Assembly: GCA_029817715.1 (NCBI GenBank)
Contig: JARUPY010000373.1
Span: 496,001 to 560,000 of the forward strand
Direction of reading: 5' to 3'
DNA length: 64,000 bases
Origin: Melastoma dodecandrum
Lineage: Eukaryota > Streptophyta > Magnoliopsida > Myrtales > Melastomataceae
Below the pieces are notes generated by a model that saw nothing but the letters and a program-made list of their open reading frames with translations, made no database searches and was not told the DNA's origin. Made by a program: the position numbers and the translations under genes. This document shows, piece after piece, positions 30,531-40,612 of the stretch (position 1 is its first letter; each line of letters opens with the position of its first letter).

Positions 30531-31092
30531 CTAACCGCGCGCGGCCCTGCGCGGCGGCGGCGGATCGTCGGCATCGCGCTGCGCCGCCTTCTCGAAATTT
30601 CTTCACGATGCGGCTGCGTTTCAGGCGCGAGATGTGGTCGATGAACAGCACGCCGTTCAGGTGGTCGATCTCGTGCTGGATGCACACCGCGAGAATGCCG
30701 TCCGCCTCGATCGACTTCGGCGCGCCGTCGCGGTCAAGGAAGGAGACGTGGACAACGGCCGGCCGCTCGACCTCCTCGTAATATTCGGGGATCGACAGGC
30801 AGCCTTCCTCGTAGACCGCCCTTTCCTCGGATTCGAAGGTGATGAGCGGGTTGATCATCGCGATCGGCTCGGCCCTCGCCTCCTCGTCGCGTCGCTTGGC
30901 GACGTCGACGACCATCACGCGCTTGAGCACGCCGATCTGCGGCGCCGCGAGACCGATGCCGGGCGCCTTGTACATGGTCTCGAACATGTCATCGACGAGC
31001 GCGCGGACCCCGTCGTCGACCGTGGCGACAGGCTCGGCGACCTTGCGCAGGATCGGATCGGGGAGGATGATGAGGATCGGACGGCGGGCCAT
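30531..31092 (-). CDS. def: Peptide deformylase
   Basis: About 187 residues, ATG at 31092: [20 protein letters not shown]. Metal-site motifs are intact: [10 protein letters not shown] (I), [11 protein letters not shown] (II, Cys ligand) and [16 protein letters not shown] (III, HExxH). Near 30597 one extra base shifts the frame; the continued C-terminus is [17 protein letters not shown] and ends at the stop 30531-30533. It removes the formyl group from nascent protein N-termini. The stop lies one base from the GTG of fmt, so the two are coupled. Transcription probably starts in the AT-rich gap upstream of 31092. Confidence 0.95.
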
Positions 31093-31373
31093 CGAGGGAT
31101 TCGCGTAACGGAGCGATCGAGATAAGCGCGCGATCGGCGCAGGTCAATTTGGTGGCAAGGGCTCTCCATCGCCGTGCCGGACTGCGGGGACAAGGCTGAG
31201 CTTGTCGGGTGTGTCATTATACATTAGGCAGCGTGGACAATTACTCAACATGGCAAATTACATATGCCATCTACATGATGAAATATTTCGGGAACATCTT
31301 CCTACGCGACTCTATTGCGGAAAGAAGCGGCGGCTCTTGGAGCCCCGCAGTCCCAGCCAAGGAAGGAAGCAGC

Positions 31374-31689
31374 GTGAGATTCAAGTCTCTGATCGCGGCC
31401 GTATCCGTCGTCATGCTCGCCCAGAGCGCATATGGCCAGTCCATGTCGAAGAAGGATGACCCCAAGCAGACATCGCCCGGCGCGACCGGCGCCATGAACA
31501 ACGTCGGCGCCAACGGCGTCGCCGCCGCGGACCCAGGCGCCGTGCAGGCGCAGCAGCAGGGAGCGGGCAAGTCGTCGCCGGGCACGGTCGGCGCCGCACC
31601 GGGCGCGGACACACCCTCGCAAGTGCCGAAGAAAAATAGTAAATCAACGACGCCAGCAGCCGCCGGCACCGGTCGGTTGCGTGTTGGAT
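31374..31689 (+). CDS. Small secreted protein
   Basis: About 100 residues. GTG at 31374 after an AAGGAAGGAAG ribosome binding site, then RFKSLIAAVSVVMLAQSAYGQ, a signal peptide with likely cleavage after YGQ or SAY. The mature part is low-complexity (Gly/Ala/Gln/Ser: SPGATGAMNNVGANGVAAAD, GKSSPGTVGAAPGAD) and ends in a Lys/Thr/Pro-rich stretch. The open frame continues past the expected end; a stop in another frame at 31687-31689 is the probable terminus after an indel. The upstream 280 bases are AT-rich and hold the promoter. Similar glycine/alanine-rich exported proteins are common in Hyphomicrobiales; function unknown. Confidence 0.6.
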
Positions 31690-32819
31690 TAGCCGACCGT
31701 CGCGTAGAACGCTCGCATGTCGGCAAGCAACGCATCCGGCTGCTCCAGCGCGGCGAAATGGCCGCCGCGTTCCATCGTTGTCCAACGGGCGATCGCGTAG
31801 GTCTTTTCCGCCTGGGACCGCGGCGGTGGCGGGAAGACGGGATCAGGGAAGGCGGCAACCGCAGTCGGCACCTTGATCCGCGTCCCGGCGGCCGGAACGG
31901 CTGTGCCCTCGAGGATGCGACCGCGGTACATCCAGATCGACGTCGGAAACGCGCCCGTCGCCACGTAGAGCATGATGTTGGTGACGAGGAGGTCCTCGTC
32001 GAACGTCCTGCCACAGGTCCGGCCGTCCGTCGGCGGTCGCGCGGCACGTCGGCCCAGGAACCGAACTTTTCCAGGATCCACGCGGCGATGCCGACCGGGC
32101 TGTCCGAGAGGCCGAGTGCCAGTGTCTGCGGTCTCGTGGCCTGCTCGCGTGAGTAGCCGGTCTCCTCCTCGGCGAGCATGCGCCGGCGCTCCGCCCAGGC
32201 GCGTTCTGCCTCCGTCTCCGGCTTGGCGTCGGCGGCTTGAACCAAAACCATGTTGAGGTGGATCGCCGCGCAGGCTTCCGGATGACCGTGCGCCATCCAG
32301 GCACCGATCGCTGCTCCCCAGTCGCCGCCCTGGACACGGTAGCGAGCGGAGCCGAACAGGCTCGTCATCAAGCCGTGAAAGAGCGCGGCGGTCGTTCGCG
32401 GGCCGATGGGCGCCTTCGGCCGACCGGAGAAGGCGTAGCCGGGCAGCGACGGCACGAACGACGTCGTGCCCGTCCTCGACGAGCGGCGCGATCAGCGCCT
32501 CGAACTCGATGAAGGATCCTGGCCAACCGTGCAGAAGCAGAAGCGGCGGCCGCGAGCCGTCGCCGCGCGCATGCACGAAATGCAGCCGCTGACCATCGAC
32601 GTCGGTCACGAACTGCGGCAGCGCGTTTAGGCGCGCCTCCTGCGCGCGCCAGTCGAAGCGATGCCGCCAATGGTCGACGAGCCGCCGCAGATCGGCGAGG
32701 CCAACGCCGGATTTCCAGCTGCCCGCGTCGGCCACGGCGCCCCAGTCGTAGGCGTCGATGCGTGCGCGGATCCAGGCGAGGCGCTCCTCGGGGATCGCGA
32801 TCTTGAAAGCGTCCGGCAT
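31689..32819 (-). CDS. Epoxide hydrolase (EHN plus alpha/beta hydrolase)
   Basis: About 376 residues. N-terminal EHN domain: MPDAFKIAIPEERLAWIRAR, AYDWGAVADAGSWKSGV, WRHRFDWRAQEARLNALPQF. Hydrolase core: LLLLHGWPGSFIEFEALI (oxyanion loop HGWPGS), nucleophile region GGDWGAAIGAWMAHGHPEA (Asp; in another frame after a break near 32455), TGYSREQATRPQTL, and after a further break near 32030, FPTSIWMYRGRILEG and ARWTTMERGGHFAALEQPD with the catalytic His. It opens epoxides to diols; the family also contains juvenile-hormone-type and microsomal enzymes. No neighbouring pathway genes help define the substrate. Confidence 0.88.
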   Translation of the reverse strand: MPDAFKIAIPEERLAWIRARIDAYDWGAVADAGSWKSGVGLADLRRLVDHWRHRFDWRAQEARLNALPQFVTDVDGQRLHFVHARGDGSRPPLLLLHGWPGSFIEFEALIAPLVEDGHDVVRAVAARLRLLRSAEGAHRPANDRRALSRLDDEPVRLRSLPCPGRRLGSSDRCLDGARSSGSLRGDPPQHGFGSSRRRQAGDGGRTRLGGAPAHARRGGDRLLTRAGHETADTGTRPLGQPGRHRRVDPGKVRFLGRRAARPPTDGRTCGRTFDEDLLVTNIMLYVATGAFPTSIWMYRGRILEGTAVPAAGTRIKVPTAVAAFPDPVFPPPPRSQAEKTYAIARWTTMERGGHFAALEQPDALLADMRAFYATVG

Positions 32820-32871
32820 GTCGAGCCCTTCTGCTGCGTCGTAAAGGTTGGTTCCGTCCGATCGTTTCGCT

Positions 32872-33109
32872 TCACCGTGCCTTGACGATCACGAAGGTGA
32901 CGACGCCATCGGCCTGACTCTGGCCGTGGAGCCGATGGCCGTCCTCGCGGACGAGATTGGGAATGTCGATCGCCGCCAGCGGGTCGGTGCAGAGCACCGT
33001 GAGCGTGTCGCCGACACCTAGACCGCGCAGCGCCTTGCGGGTGCGAAGCACCGGCATCGGGCATTTGAGCCCGCGCAGGTCGAGCTCGATCTGAAGCGCG
33101 GGTCGCCAT
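32872..33109 (-). CDS. TusA-family sulfur carrier-like protein
   Basis: About 78 residues: ATG at 33109 (MATRA), then after one extra base near 33094 QIELDLRGLKCPMPVLRTRK, the CPxP motif with the active cysteine. It continues ALRGLGVGDTLTVLCTDP, ESF-type IDIPNLVREDGHRL and ends VTFVIVKAR. Size and motif match TusA/SirA-like sulfur carriers that pass sulfur to tRNA thiolation, molybdenum cofactor or other acceptors. It is divergent from mobB (102 bases between starts), a plausible link to molybdenum cofactor metabolism, but that is inference. Confidence 0.85.
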
Positions 33110-33210
33110 GTGCGCGCTATAATGGGCTCGCTCAGGTGCGTGCAAACCGTTCCGCTGGACAGAACGACGAGTGCGGCCGAGACTTGGCGGCGCGGAAGCG
33201 GGGACACGCA

Positions 33211-33769
33211 ATGAAGCTCATCGGCCTCGCCGGCTGGAGCGGCGCCGGCAAGACGACGCTCGTGGCCAAGCTGATCCCCGCGCTGAAGGCGCACGGGCTG
33301 CGCGTCTCGACGGTGAAACATGCGCACCACGCGTTCGACATCGACAAGCCCGGCAAGGATTCCTGGGAGCATCGCCAGGCCGGCGCCCAGGAGGTGCTGG
33401 TCGCCTCGTCGAGCCGCTGGGCGCTGATGCACGAGCTGCGCAGCGCGCCGCAGCCGCATCTGCACGAGCTGCTCGACCGCCTGGCGCCGGTCGACCTCGT
33501 CTTGATCGAGGGGTTCAAGCGCGACGCCTACGACAAGATCGAGGTGCATCGCGTCGGCAACGGCAAGCCGTTCCTGTTTCCCGACGATCCGAGCATCGTT
33601 GCGCTGGCGTCGGACGCGCCGCCGCCGTTCGGCCCGCTGCCGCGCGTCCATATCGACAACATCGAGGCGATCGCCGGCCTGGTGGTGGCGCATGCGCTAC
33701 CCGCTCGACATGGTCCGCCGGCGTCTCGCCGCCGCCGATGCGCCGCCGCCGTCGGGGACGGCGCAGTAG
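33211..33769 (+). CDS. mobB: Molybdopterin-guanine dinucleotide biosynthesis protein B
   Basis: About 185 residues, ATG at 33211. P-loop GWSGAGKTTLVAKLIPALK, TVKHAHHAFDIDKPGKDSWE (the MobB HH/D motif), GAQEVLVASSSRWALMHEL, LIEGFKRDAYDKIEVHR. Near 33705 the frame changes; the rest is LDMVRRRLAAADAPPPSG and ends at TAG 33767-33769. It is a small GTPase assisting MobA in making the bis-MGD cofactor. It is divergent from the TusA-like gene; no other moa/mob gene is in the window. Confidence 0.92.
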
Positions 33770-33842
33770 GAGCCGCCTTCGAGGCAAGGTGATGGAGATC
33801 GAAACCGTTCCCGCCGCTCCGCGGCGGGCATCTCGCCGGGGG

Positions 33843-34931
33843 CATGGTTTCCCGATAGCGGCTAAGCCTGTGCGCCGCCTTGGCGCTCCCCGCCCCACTC
33901 GCCCGCGCCCGCACCGTCCTGCACGCTCGACCGCGCGACCGGCACGACGATCGATCCCCAGCCCTTCCTGCTCCGCGCGACGGGCAACGCGCTGGAACCT
34001 GGCGACCAACCGAATCGCCATCGCCGAGCGCGACGCCCGGAATCGCTCCCACGTCTTCACCATCCGTCCTGACAAGAGCGACCCCGCGCAATCGCCGCCG
34101 ACCTGCCGGGACATCAGGGCGCTCCTTATTGGAGCCTCGACGGACGCTATCTGCTTTTCGCGTCGCAGAAGCCGGGCTGGTCGGGCCGCACCTGGTTCGG
34201 CATCCCCGACTACGAGGCGCTGCCGGGCTTCGGCGGCACGACGACATGTGGGTGGCCAAGACCGGCGGTGGCCTCTGGCAATTGACCCATGATCCCGACA
34301 CGCGTGACCAGGGCGTGCTTCTCCCCGGTGTTCTCGCCCGACGGACGGCAGGTCGCTTGGTCGCGCGCCAGCCCGGCGGCACCTATGCCCTGAAGCTGGC
34401 CGACTTCGTCGCCACGCCCACGCCGCATCTCGACAAGGTGCGAAACCTACCAGCCGGGCGGCCCCGCCTATTACGAGACCGGCTCGTTCACCAGCGACGG
34501 ACGTAGCCTGATCTACACCAGCGATCAGGACACGCACAGCTTCTGGCACAGCCAGATCTACCGGCTCGACCTGGCCACCGGCGCAAGCCGGCGGCTGACG
34601 CCCGGGAACAACTACAACGAGCATCCGACAGTGGTGAAGACGCCGACCGGCGACTGGATCGTCTACATGAGCACCAAGGGCGTGGAACCGCTATCCCTGG
34701 CACCTGCTTCTGGGGACCGACTGGTACGCCATGCGCGCGGCCGGCGGGGCGGCCAAGCGCCTGACCGAGATGAACGTGAACCGGGCGGACAATCCGGAGA
34801 ACGACGGTCGGATGCAGGTGGCGGGGACCGTCGCGATCGCGCCCTCCGGCGATTTCATGCTCGGCGACGTGCAGGACAATCTCGTCAAACAGACAGGCTA
34901 CGTCAGGACCGTGCGCTTCACCTGTCGCTAA
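33843..34931 (+). CDS. Exported beta-propeller (PD40/TolB-like) protein
   Basis: About 360 residues in several frames. A signal-like start region RLSLCAALALPAPLARA (33860-33910) has no clean start codon (an in-frame TAG follows MVSR), so the beginning is uncertain. The body has propeller blades: IAIAERDARNRSHVFTIRPD, YWSLDGRYLLFAS-type, LPVFSPDGRQVAWSR-type, SFTSDGRSLIYTSDQDTHSF, RRLTPGNNYNEHPTVV, and ends VAIAPSGDFMLGDVQD...TVRFTCR. Repeated S.DG+.+.(Y/F) blocks are those of PD40/TolB repeats. Breaks near 33960, 34070, 34115, 34235, 34325, 34445 and 34695. Likely a periplasmic protein of unknown role. Confidence 0.7.
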
Positions 34932-34948
34932 ATCCTTGGAAGGGGCAT

Positions 34949-34997
34949 CGGAGCGCGCACGCCTCGTGCGCGGCGGAGGCGTCGCCGCTCCTACCGC
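34949..34997 (+). repeat. GC-rich dispersed repeat, copy 3
   Basis: CGGAGCGCGCACGCCTCGTG followed by CGGAGGCGTCGCCGCTCC. The first 20 bases match 11906-11926 exactly or nearly so. It lies between the convergent propeller and LysR genes, where such hairpins often terminate transcription. Confidence 0.65.
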
Positions 34998-35849
34998 CGC
35001 GCCATCCCGTCCGCCTTCGCGATGATCGCCGCAGCCAGCTCCGAGACCGGCGCCTGCGGCGCGCGGGCGTGGCGCAGCAGGATGAAGTCGAGCGTGCCCA
35101 ACGCCGGCAGCCCGGCGTCGGAGCCGAGCGGCGCGAGTCCGTCCGGCACCAGCCCGCGTGCCAGCACGGCGATGCCGAGTCCCGCCCTGGCGGCGGCGAC
35201 GACGCCGCTCAGCGCCTCGCTGGTGCAGGCGATGCGCCACGGGATGCCGGCCTGGCTCAGCGCCGTCAGCGCCACCGAGCGTGTGATCGAGGGCGGCGGC
35301 GGATAGAGGATCAGCGGCACCGGGCGTGGCGGCGCGGCGTCGCCCGCTGCGCCGACCCAGGCGAGCGCGTCGCGCCAGACCAGCTCGCCGCGCTCGTCGC
35401 CCGGGCCAGCGCTTGCAGAGGACGACGTCGAGGTCGCCCGCGTCGTAGCGCTCGATCAGGGTGCTCGACAGCGCGATCGAAAACTCGAGGTCGACCTCGG
35501 GGTGCTCGCGCGTGAACGTCTTCAGGACCGACGGCAGCCACGTGAGCACCAGATCCTCAGAGGCGCCGAAGCGCACGCGGCCGCGCAGCTTGGTGCCGGC
35601 GAAGTGCCGCTCGGCGCGCTCGCCCGTCTCCATGATGGTGCGCGCATAGCCGATCAGAGTCTCGCCCTCCGGCGTCAGAGCCACCGCATGCGTGTCGCGG
35701 ACGAAGAGCTGGCGCCCGAGGCACTCCTCCAGCCGCCGGACGTGATCCGACACCGTCGATTGGCGCATCGAGAGCTTGCGACTCGTCTCGGAGAAGCTGT
35801 TGCCCTGCGCGATCGTGAGGAAGGTGCGCAGGAGAAGGGGATCGAGCAT
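34991..35849 (-). CDS. LysR-family transcriptional regulator
   Basis: About 287 residues. N-terminal winged helix-turn-helix: MLDPLLLRTFLTIAQGNSFS, ETSRKLSMRQSTVSDHVRRL, GRQLFVRDTHAVALTPEGE. The effector domain starts RGRVRFGASEDLVLTWLPSV and, after a break near 35405, continues LPLILYPPPPSITRSVALTA, EALSGVVAAARAGLGIAVLA and ends at 34991. It is divergently placed about 130 bases from the oxalate decarboxylase gene, the usual arrangement for a LysR regulator with its target, so control of oxalate metabolism is a reasonable inference. The intergenic region would then hold its binding site; no palindrome was pinned down by eye. Confidence 0.88.
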
Positions 35850-35977
35850 CGCCTATCGGATAGCCCGATCACAGTCATCGGAACAATCGAGATACCGCGC
35901 GGCTTCGCCCGTCGCCATACTGGCGCGAAAGGCATCCGGGCCGCTCGACTGGCCGGATGATCATGGGAGGCGACAAC

Positions 35978-37160
35978 ATGAGCGATTATTCGCGACGCAA
36001 GTTGCTCGCGGCGGGGCGCGGCCGGCGGCCTCGTTGCCGCCGCCACGACCGCACGGGCGGAAGGCTCTTATCCGGGCCAGAAATACCCGATGGACAATGT
36101 CGGCCCGCGCAACCCACAAGCCGAGGCGCTCGATCCGAGCGAGATCAGCCCCGTGCCGACCGACCACGGCAACCTCGGCACGCTGAAGTACTCGTTCTCG
36201 GAAGCGCACAACCGCCACACCGCCGCCGGCTGGGCGCGCGAGGTCACGGTGCGCAACTTCCCGATCTCCAAGGACATGGCCGGCGTCGACATGCGCCTGC
36301 CGAAGGGCGCGGTGCGCGAGCTGCACTGGCACCGCCCGGCCGAATGGGCCTACGTGACCTACGGCACCGCCCGCATCACCGCCGTCGACACGGGCGCCCG
36401 CAAGTTCGTCGCCGACGTGAAGGCCGGCGACCTGTGGTTCTTCCCCTCCGGCATCCCGCATTCGATCCAGGGCCTCGGCCCCGACGGCTGCGAGTTCATC
36501 CTCGTCTTCAACGACGGCAATTTCTCTGAGGATTCGACCTTCCTCATCACCGATTGGGTCGCGCACACGCCGACCGACGTACTAGAGAAGAACTTCGCGA
36601 TGCCGGCCTCGGCCTTCGCCAACATCCCGCACAAGGACCTGTGGATCTTCGACGCGCCGCTGCCCGGCAGTCTCACCGACGACCTCGCGCAGTCGAAGCA
36701 GGAGGATGTGCCCGACTCCTACAAGTTCTCGCTGATGGACGTCGCGCCGATCAAGACGAAGGGCGGCAGCGTCCGCATCGCCGACAAGAACAACTTCCCG
36801 GCCTCCGACGTCATGTCGGCCGCCCTCGTCGAGGTCGAGCCCGGCGGGCTGCGCGAGCTGCACTGGCACCCCACCTCCGACGAGTGGCAGTACTACATCT
36901 CCGGCAGGGCGCGGATGACGGTCTTCGCCAGCGAGGGCCACGCCAACACGGTGGACTTCGCACCATCCGACGTCGGCTACGTGCCGCGCTCGTTCGGCCA
37001 TTACATCGAGAACGTCGGCACCGACACGCTGCGCTTCCTCGAGGTGTTCGCCGTCGGCCAGTATGCCGACGTCTCGCTCTCGTCCTGGATGGCGAACACG
37101 CCGCACGAGCTCGTCGCCGCGCATCTCAACATGGACGTCGACACGCTGCGCCGCATCTAG
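35978..37160 (+). CDS. Oxalate decarboxylase family bicupin, Tat-exported
   Basis: About 394 residues. ATG at 35978 after GGGAGGCGAC. Tat signal SDYSRRKLLAAG...AAATTARA (one extra G near 36014). Two cupin domains with Mn-binding motifs: KGAVRELHWHRPAEWAYVTY with later GIPHSIQG, and GGLRELHWHPTSDEWQYYIS with RSFGHYIENVG. The loop between strands reads NFSEDSTFL; in characterised oxalate decarboxylase the lid SENST carries the proton-donating Glu, here the Glu is kept (SEDST), which favours decarboxylase (oxalate to formate plus CO2) over oxidase. It is followed by an oxalate/formate-type antiporter. Divergent LysR gene upstream. Confidence 0.9.
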
Positions 37161-37230
37161 CAGCAGAAGACGCCGGTTCTGCCGGCCTGAGCCTGTCTTA
37201 TGCCGAACGGATGGTGCAGGCCGCCCGGCT

Positions 37231-37255
37231 AAGCCTTTGATCGCCCGAAGGCTTT
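37231..37255 (+). terminator. Weak hairpin after the bicupin gene
   Basis: AAGCCTT stem, eleven-base loop, AAGGCTT stem, followed by T and GC. Seven-base stem with a short T run; it may attenuate but not stop transcription into the antiporter gene. Confidence 0.4.
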
Positions 37256-37319
37256 GCTCTAGCCTTCTTGGGTCCTTAAGCCTATGGACGCTGCGTAGTT
37301 GCGCAAAGGATCAGGTGGA

Positions 37320-38993
37320 ATGACGGCGGTTGATCATCCGGCGGGACACGTAGACGGCGAGGCGGGTCTGCTTTCACGCGAGCGCACCGTCGCCCGGCCC
37401 GGCTTCAACCGCTGGATGGTGCCGCCGGCCGCTCTCTGCATTCATCTGTGCATCGGCATGGCCTATGCGCTCAGCGTGTTCTGGAAGCCGCTGGCCAAGA
37501 CGATCCCCAACGAGGATGCTGCCGCCTGCAAGGCGATCGGCATCGTCCAGCTCCTCACGTCCACCACCTGCAATTGGCCGGACACGGTCACCGTCAAGGC
37601 GTTTGAGCTGGCGATCGTCATTCTCGGGATCTCCGCGGCGCTCTTCGGCGGCTGGCTGGAGCGCGCGGGGCCGCGCAAGGCCGGCCTCGTCGCGGCGGTC
37701 TGCTGGGGCGGCGGCCTTGCAATCGGCGCGCTCGGCGTGCAGATGCACCAGCTCTGGCTGCTCTACCTCGGCATGGGTCTGGTCGGCGGCATCGGCCTCG
37801 GCATCGGCTACATCTCGCCCGTCTCCACGCTGATCAAGTGGTTTCCCGACCGGCGGGGCCTTGCCACGGGCATGGCGATCATGGGCTTCGGCGGCGGCGC
37901 GATGATTGGTGCGCCGCTCGCCAAACCTGCTGATGAGCGGCGGCGAGGTGATCCCCGGCTTCAAGGTGGCCGGTTTCAAGTCTGCCTCCGGCGCGCCCGG
38001 GGTCATGGAGACCTTCGTCGCGCTCGGCATCCTCTATTTCGTGGTCATGTGCATCGGCGCCTTCCTGTATCGCGTGCCGCCGGAGAACTGGGCGCCGGAA
38101 GGGTTCGTGCCGCTGAACAAGAAGAGCGCCATGATCTCCGCCGGCGACGTCCATCTCGACGACGCCCACAAAACCTTCTCGTTCTGGATGATCTGGGCCG
38201 TTTCTGTTTCTCAACGTGACGGCCGGCATCTCGGTCCTGTCGATCGCCTCGCCGATGCTTCAGACGATCTTCGGGCCGACGCTGATCGGTCTTGCGGCGG
38301 GCACCAAGCCGAACCCGGATCAGCTGAAGGCGATTCGCCGCCGTGGCCGCGGGCTTCGTCGGCCTGCTCTCGCTGTTCAACATCGTCGGCCGCTTCTTCT
38401 GGGCCTCGACGTCGGACAAGATCGGCCGCAAGGCGACTTATTTCATCTTCTTCGCGCTCGGCATGATCCTCTACGGCTCGGTGCCGTTCCTCGCCGACCA
38501 CGGGCTGAAGGCGCTGTTCGTCGGCACGCTGTGTATCATCCTGTCGATGTACGGCGGCGGCTTCGCCACCGTGCCGGCCTACCTCGCCGACCTGTTCGGC
38601 ACGCAGATGGTCGGTGCCATCCACGGGCGCCTGCTCACGGCCTGGTCGGCGGCGGGCGTCGTCGGGTCGGAGGTCATCGTCGGCATTCGCGACCAGCAGA
38701 TCGCCCATGGCGTGCCGAAGACGGAGGTCTACGACGCCGTCATGTACGTGATGGTCGCCCTTCTGGCCGTCGGCTTCGTCTGCAACCTGCTCGTGCGCCC
38801 GGTCGATCCGAAGTGGCACATGGCCCACGATGCGGTCGACGAGCGCGGCGCGACGTCGGTGCGCACCTCGGCGCAGGGTATCGGCAAGGGGGGCCTTGGA
38901 GGCGCCGCGGTGGTCCCCTGGGTCATCATCGCCATCCCGGTGGCGTGGGGGCTCTACAAGGCGCTTCTGAGCGCGGCGAAGATCCTCTCCTGA
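37320..38993 (+). CDS. Oxalate/formate antiporter family MFS transporter
   Basis: About 557 residues, ATG at 37320 after CAGGTGGA. Helix regions: FNRWMVPPAALCIHLCIGMA, WLERAGPRKAGLVAAVCWGG, GIGLGIGYISPVSTLIKWFP, DRRGLATGMAIMGFGGGAMI (the OFA-family signature), then (extra A at 37923) NLLMSGGEVIPGF, NVTAGISVLSIASPMLQTIF (after an extra T at 38201), (extra T at 38334) GFVGLLSLFNIVGRFFWAST and YGGGFATVPAYLADLFGTQM. About 12 membrane helices. With the preceding bicupin it would import oxalate in exchange for formate; the electrogenic exchange can feed proton motive force. The coupling is inferred from position and family. Confidence 0.88.
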
Positions 38994-39154
38994 TCGTCAG
39001 CCTCTCACGCTGAGCGCGCGTCCGCGCAGGGGCGACCTGCCGGATGCGCATGGGTCCCGCGCTTGGCGCCCAGGATCGGTGCTATCATATGGCGGCGGTG
39101 CCGGGCGGACGCGCGCCCCGCGCCATTGCCTTGACGCAACGATCGGCGGGTTCG

Positions 39155-40600
39155 ATGACGGCGACATTCCATCCGACCTGCGACAGAGGTCGCGCCTCGA
39201 CGGCGCGGCAGTGCGCGATGCGCCACCCGAACTGGGTGCTGGCGACCTCGATCGTCGCCTCCAGCCTCGCCTTTCTAGACGGATCGGTCGTCAACGTCGC
39301 GCTTCCCGCGCTCGGCACGAGCCTGCACGGCGGCGCCTCGGCCCTGCAGTGGACCATCAACGGCTACCTGCTGCCGCTCTCGGCCCTGCTGCTGATGGGT
39401 GGTGCCGTCGGCGACAATTTCGGCCGCAAGCGGATGCTCATGGCGGGCATCGTGGTCTTCGGCCTCGGCTCGATTGGCTGCGCGCTGGCCTGGAGCTTCG
39501 ACGTGCTCGTGCCGATGCGCGTCGTGCAGGGGATCGGCGCGGCGTTGTTGATGCCTAACAGCCTCGCGATCCTCGGTAACGCCTTCAACGGGGACGCGCG
39601 CGGGCGCGCGATCGGCACCTGGGCGGCGGTCGGCGCGATCGCGAGCGCGGTCGGTCCGCCGCTCGGCGGCTGGCTGGTCGAGGCGGTCGGCTGGCGCTGG
39701 ATCTTCCTCATCAACGTGCCGATCGCCCTCGCCGCGCTTCGCGATGGCGCGCCGCTACGTCTGCGAGGTTTCCGAGGGCGAGCAGGCGCTCGACTGGCCG
39801 GGCGCCACGCTCGCCACCCTGGCGCTCGGCGCTTTTACGACCGCGCTCACCGTCTGGTCGAGCAGCCACGTCATGACGCGGCTCGGCTGGCTCGAGCTTC
39901 TCGTCGGCGTGCTGGCGCTGGCCGCCTTCATCACCGTCGAGCTGCGGCGCGGCGAGAGGGCGATGATGCCGGTCACGATGTTCGGCTCGCGCGCCTTCGT
40001 CGGGGCTCACCGCGATCACCTTCCTCATCTACGCGGCTCTCGGCGGCCTCTTCGTCCTCCTGCCCTACGTGCTGATCGAGCAGGGCCATTACTCGCCGCT
40101 GCAGGCCGGGCTCGCGTTGCTGCCGTTCCCGATGATCGTCGGCGGCGCCTCGCGCTTCGCCGGCCAGCTCGCCGGGCGGTTCGGTCCGCGCTGGTTGCTT
40201 ACCGGCGGCTCGTGCGTCGCAGCGGCCGGCTACGCGCTGCTCGCGCGCGTCGATCCCCTGGGGAGCTACTGGGCGACGGTGGTGCCCGGCGCCGCCGTGC
40301 TGGCGCTCGGCATGGCGGGCGCGGTGGTGGCGCCGCTGACGACCGCCGTTCTCGCCTCGGTCGACGACGCCCATACCGGCTCGGCCTCCGGCTTCAACAG
40401 CGCCGTGTCGCGCACCGGCGGCCTGATCGCCACCGCGCTCTGCGGGGCGGTGCTGGCCTATAGCGGCGCCGAGCTCGTCGCGAGCTTCCACGCGGCCGCC
40501 TGGCTCGGCGCGGCTTTGGCGCTCGGCGCCGCCCTCACCGGCGCTCGTCACGCTCGAGCCTGGCGCGCCGGCCTACCGGATGCAGCCGCGCACGGCCTGA
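39155..40600 (+). CDS. MFS drug exporter, DHA2 type
   Basis: About 480 residues. ATG at 39155 or, more conservatively, 39218 (MRHPNWVLATSIVASSLAFL, then DGSVVNVALPAL, the DHA2 helix-1 signature). GDNFGRKRMLMAGIVVFGLG (motif A), RVVQGIGAALLMPNSLAIL, GPPLGGWLVEAVGWRWIFLI (motif C). Breaks near 39745 and 40000 separate VWSSSHVMTRLGWLELL and the later LIEQGHYSPLQAGLALLPFP, ASGFNSAVSRTGGLIAT. It ends ...YRMQPRTA at TGA 40598-40600 after a break near 40550. Proton-coupled efflux of unknown compounds. Confidence 0.85.
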
Positions 40601-40612
40601 CGGAATTGCGCC

